The notes under the pieces were generated by a model. The model was not told the origin of the DNA. It searched no databases and saw only the letters and a program-made list of their open reading frames with translations. The position numbers and the translations under genes were made by a program. A DNA stretch of 64,000 nt from RUG100 sp050953425 (lineage in GTDB: Bacteria; Bacillota; Clostridia; Peptostreptococcales; Anaerovoracaceae): positions 157,956 through 221,955 of the forward strand of contig JBMNMQ010000005.1 of NCBI GenBank assembly GCA_050953425.1, written 5' to 3'. Positions 1-7,943 of the stretch are shown here, piece by piece (position 1 is the first letter of the stretch; every line of letters begins with the position of its first letter).

Positions 1-194
1 CGTGCTCTTTTTATTTCGGCCTTTATGCCGACGAACGGCACGGCCGTTCCGCCTTCGGCATCGATCCCATGCCGGCCGGACGGCATAGTCCTCTCGCTTT
101 TCGGTGTCTTCCGGTTCTGCGGCGGCAGCTGCGGCGACCGCGCGGGTCTGCTGCTGCATTCGAACTCTTTCACAATGCTTTTCCGCGGTGTTTT

Positions 195-215
195 TCTATC
201 TCCGGAAAAGATAGA
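195..215. promoter_or_regulatory. Palindrome, candidate TetR operator
   Basis: TCTATCT (195-201) and AGATAGA (209-215) form a perfect 7-bp inverted repeat with a 7-nt centre. The right arm overlaps the -35 region of the promoter of the TetR-family gene that starts at 327. Position and symmetry fit an autoregulatory operator; a simple transcript hairpin is the alternative. The binding role is inferred. Confidence 0.4.
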
Positions 216-240
216 CGGGTGTAAAAAAATATGGTAGAAT
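212..240 (+). promoter_or_regulatory. Promoter of the TetR-crotonase operon
   Basis: TAGACG (212-217), 17-nt spacer, TAGAAT (235-240). This resembles a sigma-70/SigA promoter with a weak -35. It lies about 85 nt before the regulator start and overlaps the palindrome at 195-215. Confidence 0.45.
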
Positions 241-326
241 GAACTCGGTCAGGAGACAGCGGGCACACGGCGGCCGTATCATGAGTCGTCGCCGGCACGG
301 CTGACACCGACAGGCGGGAGGATATC

Positions 327-1115
327 ATGTCAAAAGGCGAACTCACCAAAAAGCGCATCGCAGCTTCTTTCAAGAAACTCATGGAAGTCAAGCCCTTCGA
401 CAGCATCACGGTCAGCGATATCACCTCGGACTGCGGTCTCAACCGCCTGACGTTCTACTATCACTTTGAGGATAAATATGCGCTGCTGAACTGGATCTAC
501 AACAACGAGATTATTCTCACTTTCAAGAACAACCTCAACCAGATCTCCTGGACAGAGAATCTGCAGGAGGTTCTCGAAATCATCATACGCGACCGCAATT
601 ACTACCGCAATGCGCTGGCTTACGACAACAAGGAATTCCGGCGCTACATGCATGAGGCGGTGATCAACCTCTTTACCGACATCATCAACGACTGGGTCGG
701 CGAGCAGTACATCGATCAGGAGGACAGCCGCTTTGTATCCAAGATCTTTGCCTACGGCGTCGTCGGCATGGTGGTCGAGTGGGTGGAAAACGATATGCCG
801 GAATCACCGGAGCGGATGGTTGAATATATCCGCAATCTCTCCGAGGACATCAAGCTGATCGCCATCACGCGCTACTTCAAGAGCACGCTGGAGGGCGAAG
901 AAGGGGAAGCCGATGCCGGGGAGACCGCCGGGGCAGCTGCCGGAGAAGCTGCGGAGAAAGACGCGGCAGACAGAGCGGAGCCGACGGACGGCAGGGGCGG
1001 CCCGGCCGCGGAGCCGGAGCGGAAAGGCAGCGGCGGTGGATCGGATCAGAACAAGTCAATCAGTGCAGGCAATTCTGCAGAAAGGATAAATCATGTACAA
1101 GACAATCAAGTATGA
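327..1115 (+). CDS. TetR/AcrR-family transcriptional regulator with acidic low-complexity tail
   Basis: A 262-residue DNA-binding regulator, probably dimeric and cytoplasmic. Residues 8-55 form a TetR-type helix-turn-helix ending in LNRLTFYYHFEDKYAL, which resembles the DhaS-like subgroup; residues 60-186 are the helical ligand/dimer domain. From about residue 187 to the end the protein becomes Ala/Glu/Gly-rich and is not expected in the family, whose members end near residue 190. The start ATG follows GGGAGG. The last 23 bases overlap the start of the crotonase gene, so the two are translationally linked and the regulator may control crotonase or the nearby 4-hydroxybutyrate genes. The ligand is unknown. 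Confidence 0.88.
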   Translation: MSKGELTKKRIAASFKKLMEVKPFDSITVSDITSDCGLNRLTFYYHFEDKYALLNWIYNNEIILTFKNNLNQISWTENLQEVLEIIIRDRNYYRNALAYDNKEFRRYMHEAVINLFTDIINDWVGEQYIDQEDSRFVSKIFAYGVVGMVVEWVENDMPESPERMVEYIRNLSEDIKLIAITRYFKSTLEGEEGEADAGETAGAAAGEAAEKDAADRAEPTDGRGGPAAEPERKGSGGGSDQNKSISAGNSAERINHVQDNQV

Positions 1116-1869
1116 AGTTAAAGACGGTATTGCTTATGTGACCGTGGCCCGTCCCAAGGCGATGAACGCTCTGAACGAGGAAGTGCTCGGGGAACTGTAC
1201 GACGCCTTCACGGCGTTTGAAGAAGACGACGCAGCCCGGGCGGCGATCGTCACCGGCGAGGGCAAGGCCTTTGTGGCCGGTGCCGATATCGCCGAGATGA
1301 GCGAACTGGGCACCGTTGGCGGACGCCGGATGATGACGGCCGGCCACCGTGTGATGAACAAGATGGAAGCGATCGAAAAGCCGATCATCGCCGCCGTCAA
1401 CGGCTTCGCCCTCGGCGGTGGCTGCGAACTGTCGATGGCCTGCGACATCCGCATCGCCTCGGAAAAGGCCAAATTCGGCCAGCCCGAAGTCAACCTCGGC
1501 ATCATCCCCGGTTTCGGCGGCACGCAGCGTCTGCCGCGTCTCGTCGGCAGAGGCATGGCGAAAAAGCTGATCATGACCGCGGACATGATCGATGCGCAGG
1601 AAGCGTACCGCATCGGTCTCGTCGAGCAGGTTGCTGCGCCGGATGAACTGATGGCCGCAGCCGAAAAGCTGGCGAAAAAGATCATGTCCAAGGCGCCGCT
1701 GGCGGTCGGCGCTGCCAAGAAAGCGATCAACACCGGCTATGACATGGACATCAAGAGCTCGAGCCAGCTGGAGATCGAGACCATGGCGACGCTCTTCGGT
1801 TCCGAGGATAAGAAGGAGGGCATGGCGGCCTTCCTGGAAAAGCGCGACGCAAAATTCCAAAATAAATAG
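1093..1869 (+). CDS. crt: Enoyl-CoA hydratase/crotonase (first copy)
   Basis: A 258-residue crotonase-fold protein that most likely hydrates crotonyl-CoA to 3-hydroxybutyryl-CoA. The oxyanion-hole segment AFVAGADIAEM (residues 59-69) is present. The two catalytic glutamates of the family are both there: E112 in GGGCELSMACD and E132 in FGQPE, 20 residues apart as in rat mitochondrial crotonase. Length equals the family norm. AAAGGA lies before the ATG. It overlaps the regulator gene and sits about 4.4 kb before the 4-hydroxybutyryl-CoA dehydratase gene, whose product is crotonyl-CoA, which supports a role in that pathway. Another short-chain enoyl-CoA substrate remains possible. Confidence 0.9.
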   Translation: MYKTIKYEVKDGIAYVTVARPKAMNALNEEVLGELYDAFTAFEEDDAARAAIVTGEGKAFVAGADIAEMSELGTVGGRRMMTAGHRVMNKMEAIEKPIIAAVNGFALGGGCELSMACDIRIASEKAKFGQPEVNLGIIPGFGGTQRLPRLVGRGMAKKLIMTADMIDAQEAYRIGLVEQVAAPDELMAAAEKLAKKIMSKAPLAVGAAKKAINTGYDMDIKSSSQLEIETMATLFGSEDKKEGMAAFLEKRDAKFQNK

Positions 1870-1996
1870 GGCGGGAACAGCGCCGATTTATCCCGGCAGC
1901 AGTTCGAGCGGCGCCGGGGCTTTTGCGGACGGCACGACAGCCGGCGCGCGGCAATATTACGAACGGCACCCGGAATTCTGTTTTAAGAAGCTTGCA

Positions 1997-2030
1997 TACC
2001 GACCTCACCTGCGGCGGGGTCGGTATTTTT
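1997..2030 (+). terminator. Rho-independent terminator
   Basis: TACCGACC (1997-2004) pairs with GGTCGGTA (2018-2025), followed by TTTTT. It ends the TetR-crotonase transcript. Confidence 0.75.
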
Positions 2031-2208
2031 GCGGTCGTTGTCGAGAACAGCTGCGCATTTTGCTTTCCGTACCGCGGCGGCTGTTCTCCGGACGGAGAGC
2101 CTGTATTTGAACCTGTCGGCGCTGTTTTTATCAGGCCGATGCGGCACTGGGATGCAGAAGGCGATGCTCGTTAAGGGTTCATTAATTTACTGTAACATCA
2201 AAAAATAG

Positions 2209-2236
2209 TTGTCATAGTTAAAAAATGTAATATAAT
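2209..2236 (+). promoter_or_regulatory. Promoter of the CnaB adhesin gene
   Basis: TTGTCA (2209-2214), 16-nt spacer, TATAAT (2231-2236), in an AT-rich stretch. The expected transcription start near 2243 gives a leader of about 90 nt. Confidence 0.65.
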
Positions 2237-2334
2237 GATAAAGTTGGTACAATTATTAATGTGGTGTTTCAAAAAGTTGGAGAGCTGCACCTTAATATCT
2301 ATTGAGTTCAGTGAATAGGAGGGAATTCAGCAAG

Positions 2335-4677
2335 ATGCATTTTCCAGTGAAAAAAGAGCTGAGGCGGCTCGGCATGCTGGTCATGGCGGCGCTGACGCTG
2401 CTGATGCTGCCGGCTGCGCTGCCGGAAGTGACGCATGCGGGCAGCGATATCTCGGCGACGAATGTGACCGCGTTGACGATCGACAAGGGAGCTTCGGCAG
2501 AGCAGCCCATAACCAACTGGGCCGTGCTCAGCGTTCACCTCGAGTTCAGTGAGGATGCGGAGGGAGCGGCCGATATCCGCGACGGAGATACGATCCGGGT
2601 CTCATGGCCGACAAAAAACGGGAATGGCGACGCGTATCTCGCCGGACAGTATCAGACCGACATTCCCGTAAAGCTGCAGGGCTCCGATACGGTGATCGCT
2701 ACGGCAAAAGTCACCTCGGGCGGAGCAGTGATCACCTTCAATAAGGAGGTTGAGCAGTATCAGCATGTGAAGGGCTATCTGAATTTTAAAGCTCAAGTGA
2801 TTAAAAAGAACAGCAGTGACAGTACTTCGCAGGCAGTCATCGAATCCGGCCGTCAGTCACAGACCGTGTATGTGAAAGACAGCGGCAGCAGTCCGACCAA
2901 ATTCAGCAGTAAATCGGGAAAATTCGCCGAAGATGAAAATGGGGGAACCGACTATACGAAGGCCAGCTGGTGGATTGTCGTCAATCGCAATGCTGCACAG
3001 GTGACCGGGCCCGTCAAAGTCGTCGACAAGATGCCGAAGGCACTGTCGAATCCAACCTTTACAGATGTTTCCGTCTATTGCCAGTACGGGACTTCTCCGG
3101 TAGCCGGTGCAGGCGGCGATGGTAAATGCAGGAAGTTTCTGCAGGAACTTGGTGTGACAATCAGTTACGATACCAGTAACAGTGACTACAATACTCTGAC
3201 GCTTACTTTCCCGGCGTCGGCTTTTTCCAGAAACATAGACGGTACTGAGACACCGGTCTGCTTTGCGTTTACGCTCAGCACCGAGGTCGATCAGTCAAAG
3301 CTGTCCGCCGGGCGCGACGAGAATAACTCGACGCCGGTGCGCAATAATCTGGAAACGACATATACTATCAACAGCGAAACGGAGACGACCGAGACGACTT
3401 CCTCGACGCTGCGTATTTATTATGCGGATGCCGGTGCCGAGGGCGTGCCGAAGGGAATGATCCGCATCACCAAGGTCGTGGACGGAACGACGGTTCCGAT
3501 CGAAGGCGTCACATTTAAGGTCGAAAAGCTGGACGGAGAAAACGGCAGCCCCGTTTCCGGCTGGTATGAGGATACAGACGGCAGCCGGAAGGACTCGGTC
3601 AGCATCAAGACCGACACAAACGGCATCGCCGAACTGGCAAATCTCGACGACGGCTATTATCAGCTGACCGAAGTGGCGGCAGAAAGCCCGGACTGGGTGG
3701 TTGCGACGACCCAGAAAGTGCAGGTACATCTGCAGGGAGACACCGGCAGCGGCGTCACGATCAGCAACCGTATCAGGAGCACCGACATTACGGCGCAGAA
3801 AGTCTGGCAGACTGCCGACGGCAGTGCGGATCTCAGCGTGCATCCGACGATATACTTTAAACTGTATCGTGCCGTCAGCGGCGGGGAACCGCAGCCGGTG
3901 GACACGGAGCTGAAAAAGCTGGAAAACGGCGTCACGACGGCCGTCTGGTCCGATCTCCCGGAGACCGACGAGCATGGCAATGCCTACACCTATTCCGTCG
4001 TCGAAGTCGATGAGAACGGCAATGATTTTGTGCCGGACGGATACACGAAGAAGGAAGACGGCCTGACAGTGACGAACACCCGGGAGACGACGAGCATCTC
4101 CGCCTTCAAGACATGGCTGCAGAGCGATGGCGAGACACCTGATACGGACGAGCACCCGACCATCTGGTTCAAGCTGTATCGCACGATCGGCGACCAGGAA
4201 ACAGCCGAAGAGGTTCCGGGCGCGGAGATCAAGCAGCTGGAAAACGGCACCGACGAGGTGACCTGGACGGATCTTCCCACGTACATCTGCGAAGAGGGAT
4301 CGGACACGCCGCTGCAATGCCGTTACAGCGTCAGGGAAACCGACGAGAACGGCGAGGACTTTGTGCCGCAGGGCTTTACAAAGCTGGAAGACGGTTTGAC
4401 GGTGACGAACACCAGAAAGCCGAGCAAGTATGCGCCGGTCATTAACCCGGATCAGACATCCGGCGGCTCATCGGGATCAAAGAAGACGGCGAAAACGACG
4501 AAGAGCTCCAAAAACTCTCCGGTGACCACGGCGTCTGCGGACTCCGGCTGGTCGGCAGCAAACAACGGTGCGGTCAGTACCGGCGACGACAGCATGCCGC
4601 TTGTTCCGGCTCTGATTGCCGGCGCGGCGCTGTGCATACTGCTGCTGGCGGCCGGAGCGAGGAAGAAACGCACCTGA
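2335..4677 (+). CDS. CnaB-domain surface adhesin with sortase-type C-terminus
   Basis: A 780-residue secreted protein. The N-terminus is a signal peptide (basic residues, then a Leu/Ala-rich core ending near HAG). Next come two collagen-adhesin-like domains ('DGDTIRVSWP' and a second before residue ~370), then one SpaA/CnaB-like domain beginning GMIRITKVVDG and two further CnaB repeats ending in LTVTNTR, of the kind that form Lys-Asn isopeptide bonds. A Ser/Thr/Lys linker leads to AVSTGDDSMP, a hydrophobic segment and the basic tail RKKRT. LPXTG is absent; the STGDD signal resembles the shortened TG-type sorting motifs of some Clostridia. The start chosen is ATG 2335, 11 nt after AGGAGGG, not the upstream TTG at 2302. 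Likely role is adhesion to host or matrix protein; ligand unknown. No sortase gene is in the window. Confidence 0.85.
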   Translation: MHFPVKKELRRLGMLVMAALTLLMLPAALPEVTHAGSDISATNVTALTIDKGASAEQPITNWAVLSVHLEFSEDAEGAADIRDGDTIRVSWPTKNGNGDAYLAGQYQTDIPVKLQGSDTVIATAKVTSGGAVITFNKEVEQYQHVKGYLNFKAQVIKKNSSDSTSQAVIESGRQSQTVYVKDSGSSPTKFSSKSGKFAEDENGGTDYTKASWWIVVNRNAAQVTGPVKVVDKMPKALSNPTFTDVSVYCQYGTSPVAGAGGDGKCRKFLQELGVTISYDTSNSDYNTLTLTFPASAFSRNIDGTETPVCFAFTLSTEVDQSKLSAGRDENNSTPVRNNLETTYTINSETETTETTSSTLRIYYADAGAEGVPKGMIRITKVVDGTTVPIEGVTFKVEKLDGENGSPVSGWYEDTDGSRKDSVSIKTDTNGIAELANLDDGYYQLTEVAAESPDWVVATTQKVQVHLQGDTGSGVTISNRIRSTDITAQKVWQTADGSADLSVHPTIYFKLYRAVSGGEPQPVDTELKKLENGVTTAVWSDLPETDEHGNAYTYSVVEVDENGNDFVPDGYTKKEDGLTVTNTRETTSISAFKTWLQSDGETPDTDEHPTIWFKLYRTIGDQETAEEVPGAEIKQLENGTDEVTWTDLPTYICEEGSDTPLQCRYSVRETDENGEDFVPQGFTKLEDGLTVTNTRKPSKYAPVINPDQTSGGSSGSKKTAKTTKSSKNSPVTTASADSGWSAANNGAVSTGDDSMPLVPALIAGAALCILLLAAGARKKRT

Positions 4678-4836
4678 AAAGCGGCACTGCGTGCCCGCTG
4701 CACTGCTGACTGCCCGGCGGGCAAAGGCGCAGAGATGCTGCAGATAAGGCACCGCATGAAGGTGCGGCATCGCCGGGCCGCAGGCCCGGGCAGGCACTGA
4801 AAGCCGTATAAAGCGCCGGATCATTGAAAAGAAAAG

Positions 4837-4868
4837 AACAGGAGAATCCGAAACGGGTTCTCCTGTTT
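4837..4868. terminator. Terminator, possibly bidirectional
   Basis: AACAGGAGAA (4837-4846) pairs with TTCTCCTGTT (4858-4867). T-rich flanks lie on the right, and an A-rich left flank would serve the opposite strand. It separates the convergent adhesin and thiN genes. Confidence 0.7.
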
Positions 4869-4895
4869 CGCTTTATCTGGTCGAGAGCACCCTGC

Positions 4896-4991
4896 TCCGC
4901 CCGGCAGCGGTCGGTCGGATGGCTGTTATCCGCCCGGCAGCGGTCAGTCGGATTGCTGTTATCCGCCCGGCAGCGGTCAGTCGGATGGCTG
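4896..4991. repeat. 33-bp tandem repeat (3 copies) at the thiN 3' end
   Basis: Copies begin at 4896, 4929 and 4962 (exact 33-bp period), each starting TCCGCCCGGCAGCGGTC. They differ at one or two positions; the third matches over 30 bp. The third copy contains the stop codon of thiN (4977-4979, minus strand). It looks like a local duplication of the gene's 3' end. Confidence 0.9.
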
Positions 4992-5783
4992 CGGATCTCT
5001 GGACAGCATCACCAGCAGGGTGCCGTGGGCGACGGCCAGGTACGCTTCGTCGGCAGTGAATTCGTTGCTGACGCCGAGGGGAAAGTCGGAGGTCAGCTCG
5101 GCGTCCTCGAGCGGATATTCGACGCCGCGGGCGCAGACGCCGGTACAGCGGTCGGAATGCGAGAGCAGCGACAGCTTCCAGCCGGGGCGGGCCGGCAGCA
5201 GCATTTCGTCATCGACCAGCGCCATGATTACGTTGCAGCTGTCGACCAGCATCACCGAGATGCCGTCGCGGGCGGCGGCGGCAATGGTCTGCAGGTTGGC
5301 GACGGTGTGGTCGGCGCGGCCGCCGGTGCCGCCGATGAGAAGGATCTGCCGGAAGCCGAGGCCGGCCGCATAATCGATGCAGAGCGCGGTATCGGTCTTG
5401 TCCTTTTTGGCCGGCAGACGGATCAGACGGATGCCGTCGGCGGTGACGGCTTCCGCGGCGTCCCGCCAGTCCGGCGGGCAGGTGCGGTCGGCGGCCGGCT
5501 GCGAAGAGCATGGCCGGGTATCGGGGCTTTCAGAATCCGGCTGCGCAGAGGCCGGCCGGGCCCCGGCCGCTTCCCGCGCCGGTGCGCCGCTCTGCTCCGC
5601 GGGCCGCCGGCGCGAGGAATCAAAGTCGCCGAGAACGACATCGGGGCGGATGTCTTCGGCCGCGGCGAGATCCCAGCCGCCGTCCGCGCAGATGACAAAA
5701 GCATCGTCGGGATCGACGAGATCGCGGATCCTGCCGAGCAGGCAGGAAGTGATGATCAGACATTTCTTTTCCGAGTAAATCAT
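4977..5783 (-). CDS. thiN: Thiamine diphosphokinase
   Basis: A 268-residue enzyme that would convert thiamine plus ATP to thiamine diphosphate in the cytoplasm. Family signatures are CADGGWDLA (32-40), LGDFDS (51-56), KKDKTDTALCIDYA (126-139) and the GGTGGRADHT block (151-160). Residues about 57-118 form a Pro/Ala/Ser/Arg-rich insertion between LGDFDS and the KDKTDT segment that is much longer than the usual loop. The start is ATG 5783: a TATAAT lies only 6 nt upstream and no ribosome binding site exists, so the transcript is probably leaderless; the GTG at 5831 lies upstream of this promoter. The 3' end is tandemly duplicated. Confidence 0.9.
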   Translation of the reverse strand: MIYSEKKCLIITSCLLGRIRDLVDPDDAFVICADGGWDLAAAEDIRPDVVLGDFDSSRRRPAEQSGAPAREAAGARPASAQPDSESPDTRPCSSQPAADRTCPPDWRDAAEAVTADGIRLIRLPAKKDKTDTALCIDYAAGLGFRQILLIGGTGGRADHTVANLQTIAAAARDGISVMLVDSCNVIMALVDDEMLLPARPGWKLSLLSHSDRCTGVCARGVEYPLEDAELTSDFPLGVSNEFTADEAYLAVAHGTLLVMLSRDPQPSD

Positions 5784-5789
5784 AGGGGT

Positions 5790-5817
5790 ATTATAGCGCG
5801 TTTTCAGAATAATGCAA
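5790..5817 (-). promoter_or_regulatory. Leaderless promoter of thiN
   Basis: On the minus strand TTGCAT (5817-5812), 16-nt spacer, TATAAT (5795-5790), then ACCCCT and ATG. The expected transcription start coincides with the start codon. No TPP riboswitch sequence can fit. Confidence 0.7.
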
Positions 5818-5831
5818 AGACTATACTGCAC

Positions 5832-5860
5832 TTGAAATAACGGAATTCATGGGGTATAAT
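5832..5860 (+). promoter_or_regulatory. Promoter of the NifU-like gene
   Basis: TTGAAA (5832-5837), 17-nt spacer, TATAAT (5855-5860). It is divergent from the thiN promoter, with the two -35 boxes about 15 nt apart. Confidence 0.75.
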
Positions 5861-5897
5861 TGGACTTGCAGACAGCTTGAAGCAGGAGGGTTCAACA

Positions 5898-6182
5898 TTG
5901 GCAATGGAAGACAAGATTGCAGCGGTCCTGAAGGAAAAGGTCGATCCTATTCTGGCGCAGCATTACGGCGGTGCCGTCCTCACTGGTTTCGAAGACGGCG
6001 TGGCTTATGTTCGTCTGACCGGTGCCTGCGCACAGTGTCCGTCTGCGCAGTCAACCATCGAAGAAGTTGTCAATACGGTTCTTACAGCGGAGTGCAAAGA
6101 AGTAAAGCGCGCCGAGCTGGACACCTCTGTCAGTGAAGATCTGCTGGATATGGCGAGGAAGATACTCAACAAAGAGGTTTGA
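5898..6182 (+). CDS. NifU C-terminal-domain (Nfu-type) Fe-S carrier
   Basis: A 94-residue protein made only of the Nfu domain. It would bind a [4Fe-4S] cluster between subunits through C44 and C47 in GACAQCPSA and hand it to target enzymes. The helical segment STIEEVVNTVL after the CxxC is typical of the family. The start is TTG 5898, 7 nt after AGGAGGG; ATG 5904 is the alternative. Its position directly before the [4Fe-4S] enzyme 4-hydroxybutyryl-CoA dehydratase suggests supply of clusters to that enzyme; this is inferred from neighbourhood alone. Confidence 0.87.
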   Translation: MAMEDKIAAVLKEKVDPILAQHYGGAVLTGFEDGVAYVRLTGACAQCPSAQSTIEEVVNTVLTAECKEVKRAELDTSVSEDLLDMARKILNKEV

Positions 6183-6297
6183 GTGTCACCTGGCTTTCTT
6201 TGGCTGTGCTGACAGCCGCACAAATTTCGTTGAGTTTGGATAATCCGGTCAACAGGTGCCCGGAAGCATCCAGAAAAGATAAAAGGAGTGATTTTTT

Positions 6298-7773
6298 ATG
6301 GCATTAATGACAGGAGCTCAGTACATCGAGAGCTTGAGAAAACTGAAGACGAGAGTCTACATGTTCGGTGAAAAGATCGACAATTGGGTAGATCATCCGA
6401 TCATCAGACCTTCGATCAACTGCGTCGCGGTTACATATGACCTGGCACAGGATCCTCAGTATGCTGACCTGATGACTGTCAAGTCCAGCCTGACCGGCGA
6501 AACGATCAACAGATTCGCGCATCTGCACCAGAGCACCGAAGACCTGAAGAACAAGGTCAAGATGCAGAGACTGTGCGGACAGAAGACCGCCGGCTGCTTC
6601 CAGAGATGCGTCGGTATGGACGCGTTCAACGCAACGTTCTCCACGACCTACGAAATCGATAAGAAGTATGGCACCAACTATCACCAGAACTTCATCAACT
6701 TCCTCAAGATGGTTCAGGAAAAAGACCTGATCGTCGACGGTGCGATGACCGACCCGAAGGGCGACAGAGGCAAGAGACCGAGCCAGCAGAAAGACCCGGA
6801 TCTGTTTGTCCGCATCAAGGAAAGAAGAAAAGATGGTATCGTGGTCAGAGGCGCGAAGTGCCACCAGACCGGTTCCATCAACTCCCACTGGCACATTGTC
6901 ATGCCGACACAGGCCATGAAGGAAGAGGACAAGGATTACGCTGTCGCGTTTGCCTGCCCGTCCGATGCCGACGGCATGTTCATGGTATACGGCAGACAGT
7001 CCTGCGATACCAGAAAGATGGAAAAGAACGCTGACATCGACCTCGGCAACAAGAAGTACGGTGGTCAGGAAGCGCTGGTCGTCTTCGACGACGTCTTCAT
7101 CCCGAACGAATACATCTTCATGGCCGGCGAATATGACTTCGCGGGCATGCTGGTTGAGAGATTTGCCGGATATCACAGACAGTCCTACGGCGGCTGCAAA
7201 GTCGGTGTCGGCGATGTCCTGATCGGTACGGCGGCTCTGGCTGCGGAATACAACGGCGCGGACAAGGCTTCCCACATCAAGGATAAGCTGATCGAGATGA
7301 CGCACCTGAACGAGACGCTGTACTGCTGCGGTCTTGCCTGCTCGACAGAAGGTTATCCGACCGAAGCCGGCAACTATCAGATCGACCTGCTGCTGGCCAA
7401 CGTATGTAAGCAGAACATCACCAGATTCCCGTATGAAATCGTCAGACTGGCGGAAGATATCGCCGGCGGCCTGATGGTCACGATGCCGTCCGAAGTCGAC
7501 TTCAAGTCCGACCTCAAGGTTGGCAGAAACGGCGAAACCATCGGCGACTACTGCCAGAAGTTCTTCGCGGCTTCCCCGTCCTGCACCACAGAGCAGAGAC
7601 AGAGAGTCATGAGACTGATGGAAAACCTGTGCCTCGGTTCCGCGGCTGTCGGCTACAGAACAGAGTCCATGCACGGTGCCGGTTCCCCGCAGGCGCAGAG
7701 AATCATGATCCGTCGTCAGGGCAACATCGAGGGCAAGAAAGAGCTGGCTAAGGCAATCGCCGGCATCAAATAA
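6298..7773 (+). CDS. abfD: 4-hydroxybutyryl-CoA dehydratase / vinylacetyl-CoA isomerase
   Basis: A 491-residue flavin and [4Fe-4S] enzyme that dehydrates 4-hydroxybutyryl-CoA to crotonyl-CoA by a ketyl-radical route and isomerises vinylacetyl-CoA. The cluster ligands known for the Clostridium aminobutyricum enzyme (C99, C103, H292, C299, numbered without Met) map exactly to C100, C104, H293 and C300 here, in AGCFQRCVG and GYHRQSYGGCK. Length is normal for the family. ATG is preceded by AAAGGAG. Arginine is written almost only as AGA (about 25 AGA against three CGN), unlike most of the window, which suggests very high expression. It belongs with the CoA-transferase and dehydrogenase downstream. 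Confidence 0.97.
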   Translation: MALMTGAQYIESLRKLKTRVYMFGEKIDNWVDHPIIRPSINCVAVTYDLAQDPQYADLMTVKSSLTGETINRFAHLHQSTEDLKNKVKMQRLCGQKTAGCFQRCVGMDAFNATFSTTYEIDKKYGTNYHQNFINFLKMVQEKDLIVDGAMTDPKGDRGKRPSQQKDPDLFVRIKERRKDGIVVRGAKCHQTGSINSHWHIVMPTQAMKEEDKDYAVAFACPSDADGMFMVYGRQSCDTRKMEKNADIDLGNKKYGGQEALVVFDDVFIPNEYIFMAGEYDFAGMLVERFAGYHRQSYGGCKVGVGDVLIGTAALAAEYNGADKASHIKDKLIEMTHLNETLYCCGLACSTEGYPTEAGNYQIDLLLANVCKQNITRFPYEIVRLAEDIAGGLMVTMPSEVDFKSDLKVGRNGETIGDYCQKFFAASPSCTTEQRQRVMRLMENLCLGSAAVGYRTESMHGAGSPQAQRIMIRRQGNIEGKKELAKAIAGIK

Positions 7774-7787
7774 CCCGAATTTGAATG

Positions 7788-7820
7788 ATAAGCCGCCATG
7801 CAGAAGGCTTGGCGGCTTAT
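7788..7820 (+). terminator. Hairpin after abfD
   Basis: ATAAGCCGCC (7788-7797) pairs with GGCGGCTTAT (7811-7820), a 10-bp stem followed by only TTG. It is either a weak terminator or a processing/stability stem between abfD and the Cys-rich gene. Confidence 0.5.
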
Positions 7821-7943
7821 TGCGTCACGAGGTAGTTCGGTTTCTCTCCGCTGCGGCCGCGGCGGAGAGGAGCCGCATCCTCCTTTTTCTATCCCCGGCC
7901 GGGGGCATGTAACCGGGGAGTATTGCAGGGAGAACAGCAATTC

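Larger units (their letters stand above)
1..326. other. Intergenic region before the TetR gene
   Basis: No convincing gene is seen here. The first 170 bases are G+C-rich with no ribosome binding site or plausible start. The right half holds a 7-bp inverted repeat and a promoter for the downstream regulator, listed separately. Confidence 0.5.
1870..2334. other. Intergenic region between crotonase and the CnaB adhesin
   Basis: No gene is seen in these 465 bases. The first part is G+C-rich and contains a terminator (1997-2030). From about 2165 the base composition turns clearly AT-rich, unlike most of the window, and holds the adhesin promoter. Confidence 0.6.

Noticed and set aside
5784..5831. 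TPP riboswitch before thiN
   Set aside because: There is no room: the promoter -10 lies six bases before the start codon, and no TPP consensus is seen.
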